Source: Roseovarius sp. TE539 | GTDB taxonomy: Bacteria > Pseudomonadota > Alphaproteobacteria > Rhodobacterales > Rhodobacteraceae | Reading direction: 5' to 3' | Length of the DNA: 64,000 nt | Assembly: GCF_003298505.1 (NCBI RefSeq) | Contig: NZ_QNGB01000011.1 | Location: forward strand, 62,001 to 126,000 | Part shown: piece by piece, positions 1-8,122 of the stretch | Layout of the letters: each line of letters starts with the position of its first letter | How positions within the stretch are numbered: position 1 is the stretch's first letter | Program-made: the position numbers and the translations under genes | Notes under the pieces: generated by a model | Told to the model about the DNA's origin: nothing | The model's input: the letters and a program-made list of their open reading frames with translations, nothing else | Databases searched by the model: none

Positions 1-475
1 TGCGGGTGCCCATTGCAGCTGGGTAATTCCAGGGCGTCACCAGCACCGCCAACCCGGCCGGCTTGTGCTGCACGACAATGCGCGCGCCCGACGCGGGAGC
101 ACGAGTGATCAGCCCGTCGGCGCGCACCGCTTCCTCCGCGAACCAACGAAAGAACTCGGCGGCATAGGTCGCCTCTCCCTTCGCATCAACGCCGGCCTTT
201 CCGTTTTCCAGCGTGATGAGACGGGCGAAATCATCAAGACGTGCGGTCATCAGCTCCCACGCGCGGCGCAGCACCTCGGAGCGTTCCCGCGGGCTGCGCG
301 CGGCCCAGTCGGCCATCGCCGCCTCGGCGGCACCGAGCGCCGCATCCGCATCGTCGGTCTCGGCCGAGGCGACCGAGGCCAGAACCTCCTCGGTGGCGGG
401 GTTTACGACGTCGAAGCGGGCCTTTCCGGCCCCCTCGCGCCAGGTTCCGTCGATGTAAAGGTCGGTATGATCCAC
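1..475 (-). CDS. NAD(P)-dependent aldehyde dehydrogenase, succinate-semialdehyde type (3' part outside window)
   Basis: The first 158 residues of an aldehyde dehydrogenase are present; the gene runs off the left edge, so the catalytic Cys and Glu are not seen. The N-terminal LYIDGTWR strand and the VTPWNYPAAMGTR motif of the cofactor-binding domain are clear, and the latter is typical of the GabD/succinate-semialdehyde branch. I chose the GTG at 475 because GGAGG lies six bases upstream and homologs begin at this point. It follows the E2 gene by 15 bases and is the last visible gene of the minus-strand operon. Its job is presumably to oxidise an aldehyde intermediate of the pathway. The exact substrate cannot be read from this fragment. 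Confidence 0.85.
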   Translation of the reverse strand, partial: MDHTDLYIDGTWREGAGKARFDVVNPATEEVLASVASAETDDADAALGAAEAAMADWAARSPRERSEVLRRAWELMTARLDDFARLITLENGKAGVDAKGEATYAAEFFRWFAEEAVRADGLITRAPASGARIVVQHKPAGLAVLVTPWNYPAAMGTR

Positions 476-490
476 GTCGGGCCTCCGCTG

Positions 491-1816
491 TCAGAGAAGA
501 TGCCGCAGCGGATCGGAAAGCCGCGCGGTGAAATCGGTGATGAATGCCAGCGCCTGATCCTCGTCAATCTGCGCGGCGGTGAAATCCAGCGTCACGATCA
601 GGTCGTCGCCTTCGCGCCCCATCGTCACGGCGGGTGCCGAAGGCGTGGACAGGCGCATGCCGGTGATCGCGCTGTCCGAAAAATCCCGCAGGATCAGCGC
701 AGGCCCGGTGGTTTCCTCGGCCTCCACCTGCTGCGTGAGACGGTGCAGATCCGGGTCGGCCAGCTTGCGGGCGGGGCTGGCCACACCGGTCAGCGCCACC
801 GTCAGCGACGCATTGCCGGCGTCACGCGCGCGCCGCAGGGCGCCGCAGGCGAAGGCCGCCCAGAGAACCGGCACGGGCGGCGCCGTGGCCCCCTCGGCGC
901 TGATCCATGCATGGAATTCCGCCCCCGGCGTGGCCGGGACGCGGGCCGTGATCTGCATCGGAAAGTCATCAGTACCGGGTGTGGCAGCACGGGTTTGGCC
1001 CATCCCGCGCAGTACCTCAAGATCCTTGACATGATAGGGTTGCGGGTGTCCCGCCTCGGCAAGCCGTGCCAGATCCAGCCCCTGTTCGGCCGCCAGGCGC
1101 CGCGCCTTGGGGGAGGCCAGGATGCGCCCGCCGGCTGTCGGCGCAACCGGCGCCGGACCGTCCTTCGGGACGGAAGACGGGGCCGGACGCGCCGGCTTGG
1201 CCGGGGCGGTTTCTGCCGGGGCCGCCCTTGCCTTGCGCTGTACGGGTGCCGCGGGTTTCTCCGCCGAAATGACGGCCACGGCCGCACCTACGGCCACCTC
1301 TTCGCCAGCCTCGGCCAGAAGTGCCGCAACATGGCCCGCGTGCCCGGCGGGAACCTCCACCGTGCTCTTGTCGGTCTCGACCTCGAAGAGCGGGTCATCG
1401 GCCGCAACCTGCGCGCCCGCCTCTACCAGCCAGGCCACGATCGTGCCACTGTCCTGCGACATGCCAAGGGCCGGCATGATCACCTCCCGGCCCTCCGGCA
1501 GCGCCGCATCATCGGGCGGATCGTTTGTCGCATCCGCGCCCGCACCGGCATTGTTGCCGGTCATTCCGCTGTCCTCCGGGGTGTCCGATATCATGGCAAC
1601 GGCGTTGCCCACCGGCACATCTTCGCCGGCGCCGGCGCGCACATCAGTCAGGTAGCCGTCATGCGCCGCCTCGACCTCCATCGTGGCCTTGTCCGTCTCG
1701 ACCTCAAAGAGCGCGTCACCGGACGCCACCGCCTCTCCCGGCTGCTTGAGCCAGCTGACGATCCTGCCCGTGTCCTGCGCCATGCCGAGGGCCGGCATGA
1801 TCACCTCATGCGGCAT
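491..1816 (-). CDS. Di-lipoyl E2-like subunit with degenerate acyltransferase domain
   Basis: This 441-residue protein looks like the E2 of a 2-oxoacid/acetoin dehydrogenase. It carries two lipoyl domains (about 3-77 and 110-184), each with the lipoylation motif ETDK (Lys43 and Lys150). An Ala/Pro-rich linker and a peripheral-subunit-binding segment (about 230-265, ASPKARRLAAEQG) follow. The C-terminal domain spans only about 160 residues, against about 230 in normal E2. Where E2 proteins have the catalytic DHRxxDG motif, this one reads LDFTAAQIDEDQ (about 410-421), so both the His and the Asp-Gly are missing. It overlaps the E1 beta gene by 11 bases. It may work as a lipoyl carrier or scaffold rather than an acyltransferase. 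Confidence 0.85.
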   Translation of the reverse strand: MPHEVIMPALGMAQDTGRIVSWLKQPGEAVASGDALFEVETDKATMEVEAAHDGYLTDVRAGAGEDVPVGNAVAMISDTPEDSGMTGNNAGAGADATNDPPDDAALPEGREVIMPALGMSQDSGTIVAWLVEAGAQVAADDPLFEVETDKSTVEVPAGHAGHVAALLAEAGEEVAVGAAVAVISAEKPAAPVQRKARAAPAETAPAKPARPAPSSVPKDGPAPVAPTAGGRILASPKARRLAAEQGLDLARLAEAGHPQPYHVKDLEVLRGMGQTRAATPGTDDFPMQITARVPATPGAEFHAWISAEGATAPPVPVLWAAFACGALRRARDAGNASLTVALTGVASPARKLADPDLHRLTQQVEAEETTGPALILRDFSDSAITGMRLSTPSAPAVTMGREGDDLIVTLDFTAAQIDEDQALAFITDFTARLSDPLRHLL

Positions 1817-2801
1817 GGATCATCTCCCCCGCGCACAGCTTGCGCGCATTGTCGGCGACACCCTCGGCCGTGGGCACCGTGATGTCCTCGAGCGCCGGGC
1901 TGAAGGGCACGGGCACATCCATTGCCCCCATGCGCAGCACCGGTGCATCAAGGTGATAAAACGCCTTCTCATTGAGACGGCTGGCGATTTCGGCGGTGGT
2001 TCCGAAGCTCTGGTGCCCCTCGTCGATGACGATCGCGCGGCTGGTCTTGCGAACGCTTTCCAGCAATGTCGCCTCGTCCAGCGGCACGATGGTGCGCGGG
2101 TCGATCACCTCGGCGCTGATGCCCTCGGACGCCAGCTGCTCGGCGGCGGCCTCCGCCACCTGCACCATCGAGGAGGTGCCGATCAGGGTGATGTCGGTCC
2201 CTTCACGCTTGACGTTGGCCTCGCCGAACGGGATCAGGAACTCCTCTTCCGGGACCAGCGCCTTTTCCTGGTACATCAGCTTGTCCTCGAAGATCACCAC
2301 CGGGTTGTTGTCACGGATGGCGGTCTTCATCAGGCCCTTCGCTTCGTAGGCAGAGGACGGAAGCGCGACCTTGAGCCCCGGGATATGCGCCACCAGCGCA
2401 TGCAGAGATTGCGAATGCTGTGCGGCCGACCGGCGCGTGGCGCCCAGATTTGTGCGCAGCACCAAGGGCACGTTCAACTTGCCACCAGACATGTAGCAGG
2501 CCTTGGCCGCCTGATTGCAAAGCTGGTCCATGATCAGGAAAATGAAATCGCCGAACATCAGGTCCACGATGGGCCGCGACCCGGTAAGCGCCGCGCCCAC
2601 GGCGATCCCCATGAAGCCCGGCTCGGCGATCGGCGTGTCGATCACCCGCTCGGTGCCGAATTCCTCGACCAGGCCGGACAGCACCTTGAAGGGCGTGCCG
2701 GCCTCGGCCACATCCTCCCCGATCAGGAAGGTCGTGGGGTCGCGGCGCATTTCCTCGGCAATCGCCTCGTTCACCGCCTTGGACAGGGTAATCTCTCGCA
2801 T
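1806..2801 (-). CDS. Acetoin/pyruvate dehydrogenase-type E1 component, beta subunit
   Basis: The 331-residue protein is full length for the TPP-dependent E1 beta family. Its start, MREITLSKAVNEAI, and the segments IGEDVAEAGTPFKV, DTPIAEPGFMGIAVG and VIDPRTIVPLD are characteristic. With the alpha subunit it decarboxylates a 2-oxoacid or cleaves acetoin and passes the acyl group to the lipoyl arm of E2. The start at 2801 is preceded by GAGGAG at good spacing. It lies ten bases after the E1 alpha stop and overlaps the E2 start, so the three are probably co-translated. The family does not fix the substrate. The alpha subunit resembles the AcoA/PdhA group. Confidence 0.92.
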   Translation of the reverse strand: MREITLSKAVNEAIAEEMRRDPTTFLIGEDVAEAGTPFKVLSGLVEEFGTERVIDTPIAEPGFMGIAVGAALTGSRPIVDLMFGDFIFLIMDQLCNQAAKACYMSGGKLNVPLVLRTNLGATRRSAAQHSQSLHALVAHIPGLKVALPSSAYEAKGLMKTAIRDNNPVVIFEDKLMYQEKALVPEEEFLIPFGEANVKREGTDITLIGTSSMVQVAEAAAEQLASEGISAEVIDPRTIVPLDEATLLESVRKTSRAIVIDEGHQSFGTTAEIASRLNEKAFYHLDAPVLRMGAMDVPVPFSPALEDITVPTAEGVADNARKLCAGEMIHAA

Positions 2802-2811
2802 CTCGTTCTCC

Positions 2812-3798
2812 TCAGGCGGCGTCATTGGGGGCATATACATGCATGTCCACCTCGGACACGTCCGGATAAGCCGCTTCCAGCGCGTAGGCGACCGCGGCCT
2901 CGGCATCAGCCCGAATTCCCGCGCGGATTTCGGCCAGCTCTTCCTCGCTCACGATCCCCTCGCCGGTCAGCCAGACGCCGAAATTGAGGATCGGATCGCG
3001 GTTTTCCTTCCACTCGCTCTCTTCGTCCTTCGAGCGGTAGTACTCACGGTTGATGTCGCCCACGTGGTGCCCGTGATAGCGGTAGGTTGCCAGTTCCAGG
3101 AAGAACGGCCCCTCGCCCTTCCGGGCGCGGGCGATCAGGCGTTCCGTCAATTCGTTGACAGCCAGAACATCCTGTCCGTCCACCTTGTGCGCTTCGATGC
3201 CGAATGCCTCGGCCCGCGCGGTAAGCGATCCGGCCGCAATCTCGTCGGTACGCGTGTATTCGGAATATCCGTTGTTCTCACAGGCGTAGATCACCGGCAG
3301 GTGCCAGAGCGCCGCCATGTTCATGACCTCGTACCACAGCCCCTGCGCCGTCGCACCGTCGCCGAAGAAGCAGACCGCCACGTCGCCGGTCTTGGCCAGC
3401 TTGGCACTCAGCGCCGCGCCGGTGGCGATCCCCATCGAACCGCCAACGATCGCGTTGGCGCCCAGGTTGCCGTTCTCCTGATCGGCGATATGCATCGAAC
3501 CGCCCTTGCCACGGCAATACCCCTCTTCCTTGCCAAGGAGTTCGCAGAACATCTGCTTGAACTCGGCGCCCTTGGCAACGCAATGTCCGTGTCCCCGATG
3601 GGTCGAGGTGATCTTGTCGGTTGCCTCGAGCGCATCGCAGATGCCAACCGCTACGGCCTCCTGGCCCGAATACATATGGGTCAGACCGGGCATCTTGGCG
3701 CTCAGGTAAAGCTGGTTGGCATTGTCCTCGAAGGCACGGATGCGAACCATCTGCCGATACATCCGCAAGTAGTCCTCGGTGTTGGTCTTCTTGGCCAT
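2812..3798 (-). CDS. Acetoin/pyruvate dehydrogenase-type E1 component, alpha subunit
   Basis: This 328-residue protein has the thiamine-diphosphate signature: GDG at 146-148 and the closing NN at 175-176. It also has the family segments MYSGQEAVAVG, THRGHGH and GKGGSMHI. It is the TPP-binding half of the E1 heterotetramer. I chose the ATG at 3798 because MAKKTNTEDYL matches the usual start of the family and GGAGA lies upstream; an in-frame extension to 3912 has no family resemblance. It sits 114 bases downstream of the M24 hydrolase gene and leads the E1 alpha-E1 beta-E2-aldehyde dehydrogenase segment. No E3 (dihydrolipoamide dehydrogenase) is visible, so E3 may be shared with another complex. 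Confidence 0.92.
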   Translation of the reverse strand: MAKKTNTEDYLRMYRQMVRIRAFEDNANQLYLSAKMPGLTHMYSGQEAVAVGICDALEATDKITSTHRGHGHCVAKGAEFKQMFCELLGKEEGYCRGKGGSMHIADQENGNLGANAIVGGSMGIATGAALSAKLAKTGDVAVCFFGDGATAQGLWYEVMNMAALWHLPVIYACENNGYSEYTRTDEIAAGSLTARAEAFGIEAHKVDGQDVLAVNELTERLIARARKGEGPFFLELATYRYHGHHVGDINREYYRSKDEESEWKENRDPILNFGVWLTGEGIVSEEELAEIRAGIRADAEAAVAYALEAAYPDVSEVDMHVYAPNDAA

Positions 3799-3912
3799 GG
3801 ACAGGTCTCCAAAATGGGTGACGGGTGCCGCGCACCCCGCGGGTTTGTCTTGGGACGGGTATGCGCACCCATCGTTAAGCCGTGCCGCAGGAGGGGTGCC
3901 GGCAGCCATCAA

Positions 3913-5211
3913 TCAGTAACGGTTGGCGATCGGCAGGTCCTCGGCCGGGAACAGGCTGATCACCTCGCAGCCCGTCGGCGTCACCACCACTTCCTCCTCG
4001 ATCCGCGCGGCAGAGTAGCCGTCTGCCGCGGGGCAGTAGGTTTCCAGCGCGAAGACCATGCCGGTCTGGATTTCCATCGGATGATCAAGGCTGACCGCGC
4101 GGCTGATGATCGGGCGTTCATGCAGCGCCAGGCCAAGCCCGTGGCCGAACTGCAGGCCGAAGGCGGCGTCCTCGGACGGGAATCCCAGGCTCTCGGCGGT
4201 GGGCCAGACCTTGGCGACGGTATCCGTGCTTACCCCCGGCTTGATCAGCTCGATCGAGGCATCGATCCATTCGCGCGCCTTCACATAGGCATCGTTCTGC
4301 GCGGGCGTCGCGCGGCCGATGTTGAAGGTGCGGTAGTAGCAGGTGCGATAGCCCTGATAGGACTGGAGAATATCGAAAAACGCCTGGTCGCCGGGCCGGA
4401 ACAGCCGGTCGGTGAAGTTGTGTGGATGCGGGTTGCAGCGCTCACCCGAGATCGCGTTGATCGCCTCGACGTCATCCGAGCCCATCTCGTAGAGCAGCTT
4501 GTTGCTGAGCGCGACGATGTCGTTCTCGCGCACGCCGGGCTTCAGCTCCTCGTAGATCATGTGATAGACGCCATCGACCATGCTGGCCGCCTGGGTCAGA
4601 AGCTGGATCTCATCCCAGTTCTTGATCTCGCGCGCCGCCAGCATGATCTGCTGACCATCCACCACCTTGATACCCTCTTCCTGCAGCGCGTGGAACATCG
4701 CCGTTTCAGCGTAGTCCAAGCCCACCGGCATGTCGGCCATGCCTGCGTCCTTGATGAGCTCCGCGATCATCTTGGCGTATTTGCGCATCAGGCCGAATTC
4801 GGGCGGGATGGTCCCGCGCATGCCGACCACGCCGGCAAGGCAATGGTCGGGCTCCAGCCAGTCGGAATAACGCTGGTGATGCACCGCGGCAGAGCCGAAA
4901 TCCCACACATAGGGGCTGTCGTCGCCGGTCAGCAGGCAGAAACGGCACATCTTGTCGCGTTCCCACTCGCCGATCTTGGTGGCCGAGACGTAGCGGATGT
5001 TGTTCACGTCGAACAACAGCAGCGAGCCGGCGTTGGAGTTCTGCAGCGATTGCCGCGTGCGGGCCAGGCGATAGCGGCGCAGGCGGTCATGGTCGACGCG
5101 GCGCTCGAAATCGACCGAGGTATGGCCCCAGGCGGGGAGGCGTTCGCGCCATTCCCAGTTGGGCTCCAGATCCTGCGGAGTCAGCATGTTCGGCATCAGG
5201 GCGCGTGTCAT
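3913..5211 (-). CDS. M24-fold (creatinase/aminopeptidase P-like) hydrolase with one altered metal ligand
   Basis: The 432-residue protein has an N-terminal creatinase-type domain (about 40-190) and a C-terminal pita-bread domain (about 200-425). Four of the five usual metal ligands are present: Asp280 (FFD), His357 (GHGLGLALHERP), Glu390 (ALE) and Glu405 (RIEE). The second Asp of the family, normally eleven residues after the first, is Cys291 (GYRTCYYRTF). Members of this fold include creatinase, ectoine hydrolase DoeA, prolidases and the DMSP lyase DddP, so the reaction is uncertain. I chose the ATG at 5211 (MTRALMP) because GGAGGA lies seven bases upstream; the ATG at 5235 has no such site. 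It lies between the SDR and E1 alpha genes and presumably acts on a C-N bond of a pathway intermediate. Confidence 0.85.
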   Translation of the reverse strand: MTRALMPNMLTPQDLEPNWEWRERLPAWGHTSVDFERRVDHDRLRRYRLARTRQSLQNSNAGSLLLFDVNNIRYVSATKIGEWERDKMCRFCLLTGDDSPYVWDFGSAAVHHQRYSDWLEPDHCLAGVVGMRGTIPPEFGLMRKYAKMIAELIKDAGMADMPVGLDYAETAMFHALQEEGIKVVDGQQIMLAAREIKNWDEIQLLTQAASMVDGVYHMIYEELKPGVRENDIVALSNKLLYEMGSDDVEAINAISGERCNPHPHNFTDRLFRPGDQAFFDILQSYQGYRTCYYRTFNIGRATPAQNDAYVKAREWIDASIELIKPGVSTDTVAKVWPTAESLGFPSEDAAFGLQFGHGLGLALHERPIISRAVSLDHPMEIQTGMVFALETYCPAADGYSAARIEEEVVVTPTGCEVISLFPAEDLPIANRY

Positions 5212-5274
5212 CGGAATCTCCTCCGGGCCGTGCATCCGACCCGTTCTTCGTGTTTCGCGTTGAAAGTCAGGGCG

Positions 5275-6084
5275 TCACTGGATGCACCAGCCGCCGTCGA
5301 TATGGATCATCTGGCCGGTCATGTAGTCGCTGTCGTCGCTGGCCAGGAACGAGGCCGTGCCGGTGATGTCTTCGGGATAGGAGACGCGCTTGATCTTGAG
5401 TTCATCGCGAACGATGTCGTCGTAGGCCTGGCCCTCGCGCTCCTTGAAGCCGATATCCACAAGGTCCTTGTCAAGCTGTTCCCACAGCGGGGTCACCACC
5501 ACGCCCGGTGCATATCCGTTAACGGTTATGTTGTGCTCGGCCAGGCCCACGGCGCCGCAATGGGTCAGCGCCAGGCAGCCGTATTTCGAGGTGCAGTAGA
5601 CGGTGACGTCAACCAGCGGCTTGCGCGACGCGATGCTCCCGACGTTGATGATCTTGTAGGGATGATCCTCCATCGGGCCCTGGGCGATCATCTGGCGCGC
5701 GGTCTCCTGCATGCCCAGCCACATCGCCTTGGTGTTGACGTTCATGATCATGTCCCAGTTGTCTTCGTCTATATCCATGAAGAACCGGGGCTTGTTGAGG
5801 CCGGCATTGAAAACCGCCACATTGATGCTTCCGAACGCCTCGACAGTGGCCGCCACGGCCGCGGCGTTGTCCTCGCGTTTTGTCACGTCCATCTTGACGG
5901 TGATCGCGCGCCCGTTGCCCGCCGAATTGATGCGGTCGGCAACCTTCTGCGCCTCGTCGAGATCAAGATCTCCGATGCAGACATTCCCGCCCTGTGCGGC
6001 AAAGTTCTCCGCGTTGGCCGCGCCCATGCCGCGGGCACCGCCGGTGATCAATATATTCTTTCCCTTCAGGCGATTGGGGTCCAT
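5275..6084 (-). CDS. SDR-family oxidoreductase (left arm)
   Basis: This is a 269-residue classical short-chain dehydrogenase. It has the nucleotide motif TGGARGMG (14-21), FNAG (92-95), the catalytic Ser150, and Tyr163/Lys167 in YCTSK. It presumably oxidises or reduces a hydroxyl or keto group of the imported substrate. The start at 6084 lies inside the end of the regulator gene (19-base overlap) and is preceded by GGGAGG. It is clearly related to the SDR at 9160-9957. Both share MQE-ARQMIAQ, KIIN-SIASR and a near-identical APGVV-T segment, so they are diverged copies in the two arms of the same locus. Confidence 0.92.
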   Translation of the reverse strand: MDPNRLKGKNILITGGARGMGAANAENFAAQGGNVCIGDLDLDEAQKVADRINSAGNGRAITVKMDVTKREDNAAAVAATVEAFGSINVAVFNAGLNKPRFFMDIDEDNWDMIMNVNTKAMWLGMQETARQMIAQGPMEDHPYKIINVGSIASRKPLVDVTVYCTSKYGCLALTHCGAVGLAEHNITVNGYAPGVVVTPLWEQLDKDLVDIGFKEREGQAYDDIVRDELKIKRVSYPEDITGTASFLASDDSDYMTGQMIHIDGGWCIQ

Positions 6085-7913
6085 GGTATCCTCCCTTGAG
6101 TGACTTTCGCATTCGCATTCATCGCGTCCTCGGCCCGTGCCTGCGCCCGGGCGAGCGCCTGCGCCGGTGGGGTGACGCCACGCAGCATGTCATGCATCTC
6201 GTGTCCGCAGATCCGGATGATCTCGGATATTTCCGGGATCGGCGGACGCGGCCAGAATTGCAGTTCATCGCGCCAGGACATGGCGTCGACGGCCTCGAAT
6301 ATCGGTGACAGGCGATGCACCTCGGGGTCCGCCCCGACCGAATAGCGCGGCACCGTGCGGCTGCCGTTGAGCACATAGAGCTTTTGCGCCTCCGGAGATG
6401 TGAACGCGACAAGCGCCTCGGCAGCGTCGGCACGCCGTTCCGGCGACAGGTTGGCGGGCACGCCCAGCACATAGCCTCCGACAGGAGCGACGGGGCGCCC
6501 CTCGGGACCCGCCGGATGTGGAAGGTATCCGGTCTGCCCGTTGGCGGGGGACTCCGGGTCAAGTTCGAAATAAGGCGCCAGCAGCGTGTATCCGTAGGCC
6601 ATGGCCACCTTGCCGGCAGCATAGGGGCGCACACGTTCGTACCAGGACATGGACAGGATGTCGGGCGGCGAATACTCAAGCAACGCCATCAGATATTCCG
6701 CAGCGTCAAGAGCGCGCGGCGTGTCGATCGTGGGGCGCGCGCCGCCGCTGGCAAGGCTCTCGGCGTCGAAACCGCCGGCGATTCCGGTCATCTCCATTAT
6801 CGGTTGGCCGAAATCGGCACAGGTCAGCATGAAGGTATGGCCAAGCGCCGTGCCGCGGGCGGCGTTCCAGGCAATGCCGTAGCGCCCCTTGCGGGGCTCG
6901 TGCATGCGCTTGGCGGCCTCCAGCAGCATGTCGGTCGTGTCGGGTGGGTCCAGCCCCTCCGCCGCGAACAGGTCCCGGCGATAGAACAACAGTTCAGGCG
7001 TTGTCTGGCTGGGCACACCATACGCACGCCCGTTCCAGTGCGCCGCGCGCCAGCCGGCGGTATGGAAATCGCCCGGATCGAGGCGCGCGATATCAAGCAC
7101 CTCCTCCAGCGGCATGAGAACCCCCTTTTCGGCGAATTCCCCGATCCACGGAAGATCCACGGCGATCAGGTCATACCGGCTGGCAGGCCGTTCGGCATTG
7201 CGCAACGCCTCTTCCCGCAGCCTGTCGATGGAAAAGGCGCGCTGACTGATGTTGGTGCCGATGACCTGCTCGAATTGACGTTTCAGGTTTTCCATCACCA
7301 TGAAGGTCGGGTCGCCATGTACCAGGATTCGCAGGCCGCCCGCCACCGACAGCGGCTCCGGCAGCACCTGGGGTGGCTGCAGCAGTGCCTTGCCGGGCAT
7401 GTAGGACCCGCCGAAATAGTATTCCGATTCACCGGTGCTGTCCTGCGCGCCACCGAATGTGTTCATCGACATGCGCCGGACCCGGTCACAAAGCTGCGTG
7501 CAGCTCCGGATCAGGCTCGGGCTTGGATGCAAGGAGAAGCTCTTGCCGGTTTTCGACCGCGGGCGCTGCGATACCAGGCCCGCGCCGCTCATCTCTTCCA
7601 GCTTGCGCATCCCGGTGGCATAGGGCACCCCTGATTCACCCACCAGATTGGACGCGGTGACCACCCGGCCCTCAAGGTGACTGCGCACAAGGTGCAGGGC
7701 CATGTTCAAATAGGGATTCGGCGCGGACGGCTCTATGGCGGTGGCAATTTCGCCGTTGAGATCCTGCAGGAATGCAATGACGTTGAGCACGCTCGTACCA
7801 TCGCGCTCGGGCGTGATGGAAGATGGCTCGGGGCCTGTCATTCTTTCGGGTGGCATGGCATTCATGGCGGGGTTTGAAAAATTATCCGAATTGAGGATTT
7901 CGTTTTTGGCCAT
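6066..7913 (-). CDS. Winged-helix regulator fused to a MalE-type (SBP_bac_1) ligand-binding domain
   Basis: This 615-residue protein starts MAKNEILNSD after a strong AAGGAGG site and has no signal peptide or membrane segment. Residues about 68-135 form a winged helix-turn-helix of MarR/IclR look: a recognition-helix region with VPYATGMRKLEEM and a wing ending in KSFSLHP. After a linker, residues about 194-590 read as a family-1 extracellular solute-binding protein (maltose-binding class): LRILVHGDPTF, YDLIAVDLPWIGEFAEKGV, YGVPSQTTPELLFYRRDLF, GKVAMAYGYTLLAPYF and the GGYVLGVPANL strand. I infer a cytoplasmic one-component sensor whose effector domain was recruited from an ABC transporter binding protein. 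It is divergent from the ribose-type SBP gene and overlaps the downstream SDR gene, so it probably controls both arms. Confidence 0.85.
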   Translation of the reverse strand: MAKNEILNSDNFSNPAMNAMPPERMTGPEPSSITPERDGTSVLNVIAFLQDLNGEIATAIEPSAPNPYLNMALHLVRSHLEGRVVTASNLVGESGVPYATGMRKLEEMSGAGLVSQRPRSKTGKSFSLHPSPSLIRSCTQLCDRVRRMSMNTFGGAQDSTGESEYYFGGSYMPGKALLQPPQVLPEPLSVAGGLRILVHGDPTFMVMENLKRQFEQVIGTNISQRAFSIDRLREEALRNAERPASRYDLIAVDLPWIGEFAEKGVLMPLEEVLDIARLDPGDFHTAGWRAAHWNGRAYGVPSQTTPELLFYRRDLFAAEGLDPPDTTDMLLEAAKRMHEPRKGRYGIAWNAARGTALGHTFMLTCADFGQPIMEMTGIAGGFDAESLASGGARPTIDTPRALDAAEYLMALLEYSPPDILSMSWYERVRPYAAGKVAMAYGYTLLAPYFELDPESPANGQTGYLPHPAGPEGRPVAPVGGYVLGVPANLSPERRADAAEALVAFTSPEAQKLYVLNGSRTVPRYSVGADPEVHRLSPIFEAVDAMSWRDELQFWPRPPIPEISEIIRICGHEMHDMLRGVTPPAQALARAQARAEDAMNANAKVTQGRIPWTPIA

Positions 7914-7986
7914 TGCGGCCTCCTTTCAGGGTGATCCAGATGAGGCTGCACTGGAATCCGAACTTTGTCCAAACTGAACAATTTAT

Positions 7987-8001
7987 TATCCAATTTGGAT
8001 A
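7987..8001. promoter_or_regulatory. Palindromic operator candidate between the divergent arms
   Basis: The 15-base sequence TATCCAATTTGGATA is a perfect inverted repeat (7-base arms, 1-base centre). It lies in the 209-base gap between the regulator and the importer operon. The surrounding 60 bases are markedly AT-rich compared with the coding DNA, as expected for promoters. A related half-site, GTCCAAAC, occurs about 20 bases to the left. It is the obvious binding-site candidate for the adjacent winged-helix regulator. I could not place convincing -35/-10 boxes. Confidence 0.5.
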
Positions 8002-8122
8002 TATTTGTTGCGGATTTATCGGACCTGTCGAGGGACACTTTCACAGCGGCGGGAATGCCGTGTCTGCCGACAAGGCGGCGAAATTCGAAACCGCCAAGCC
8101 ATAACTTATTGGGAGGAGACCA

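Noticed and set aside
3913-5211. Possible DMSP lyase DddP
   Set aside because: The fold is the same (M24), but the ligand pattern around Cys291 differs from DddP and the motifs do not match closely enough.
2515-6099. Very long open frame on the plus strand opposite the E1, M24 and SDR genes
   Set aside because: It runs antisense to three clear enzyme genes, has no recognisable domain and its composition is that of a GC-rich shadow frame.
6066-7913. Ordinary secreted solute-binding protein
   Set aside because: There is no signal peptide or lipobox, and the N-terminal 140 residues form a winged helix region, so a periplasmic location is unlikely.
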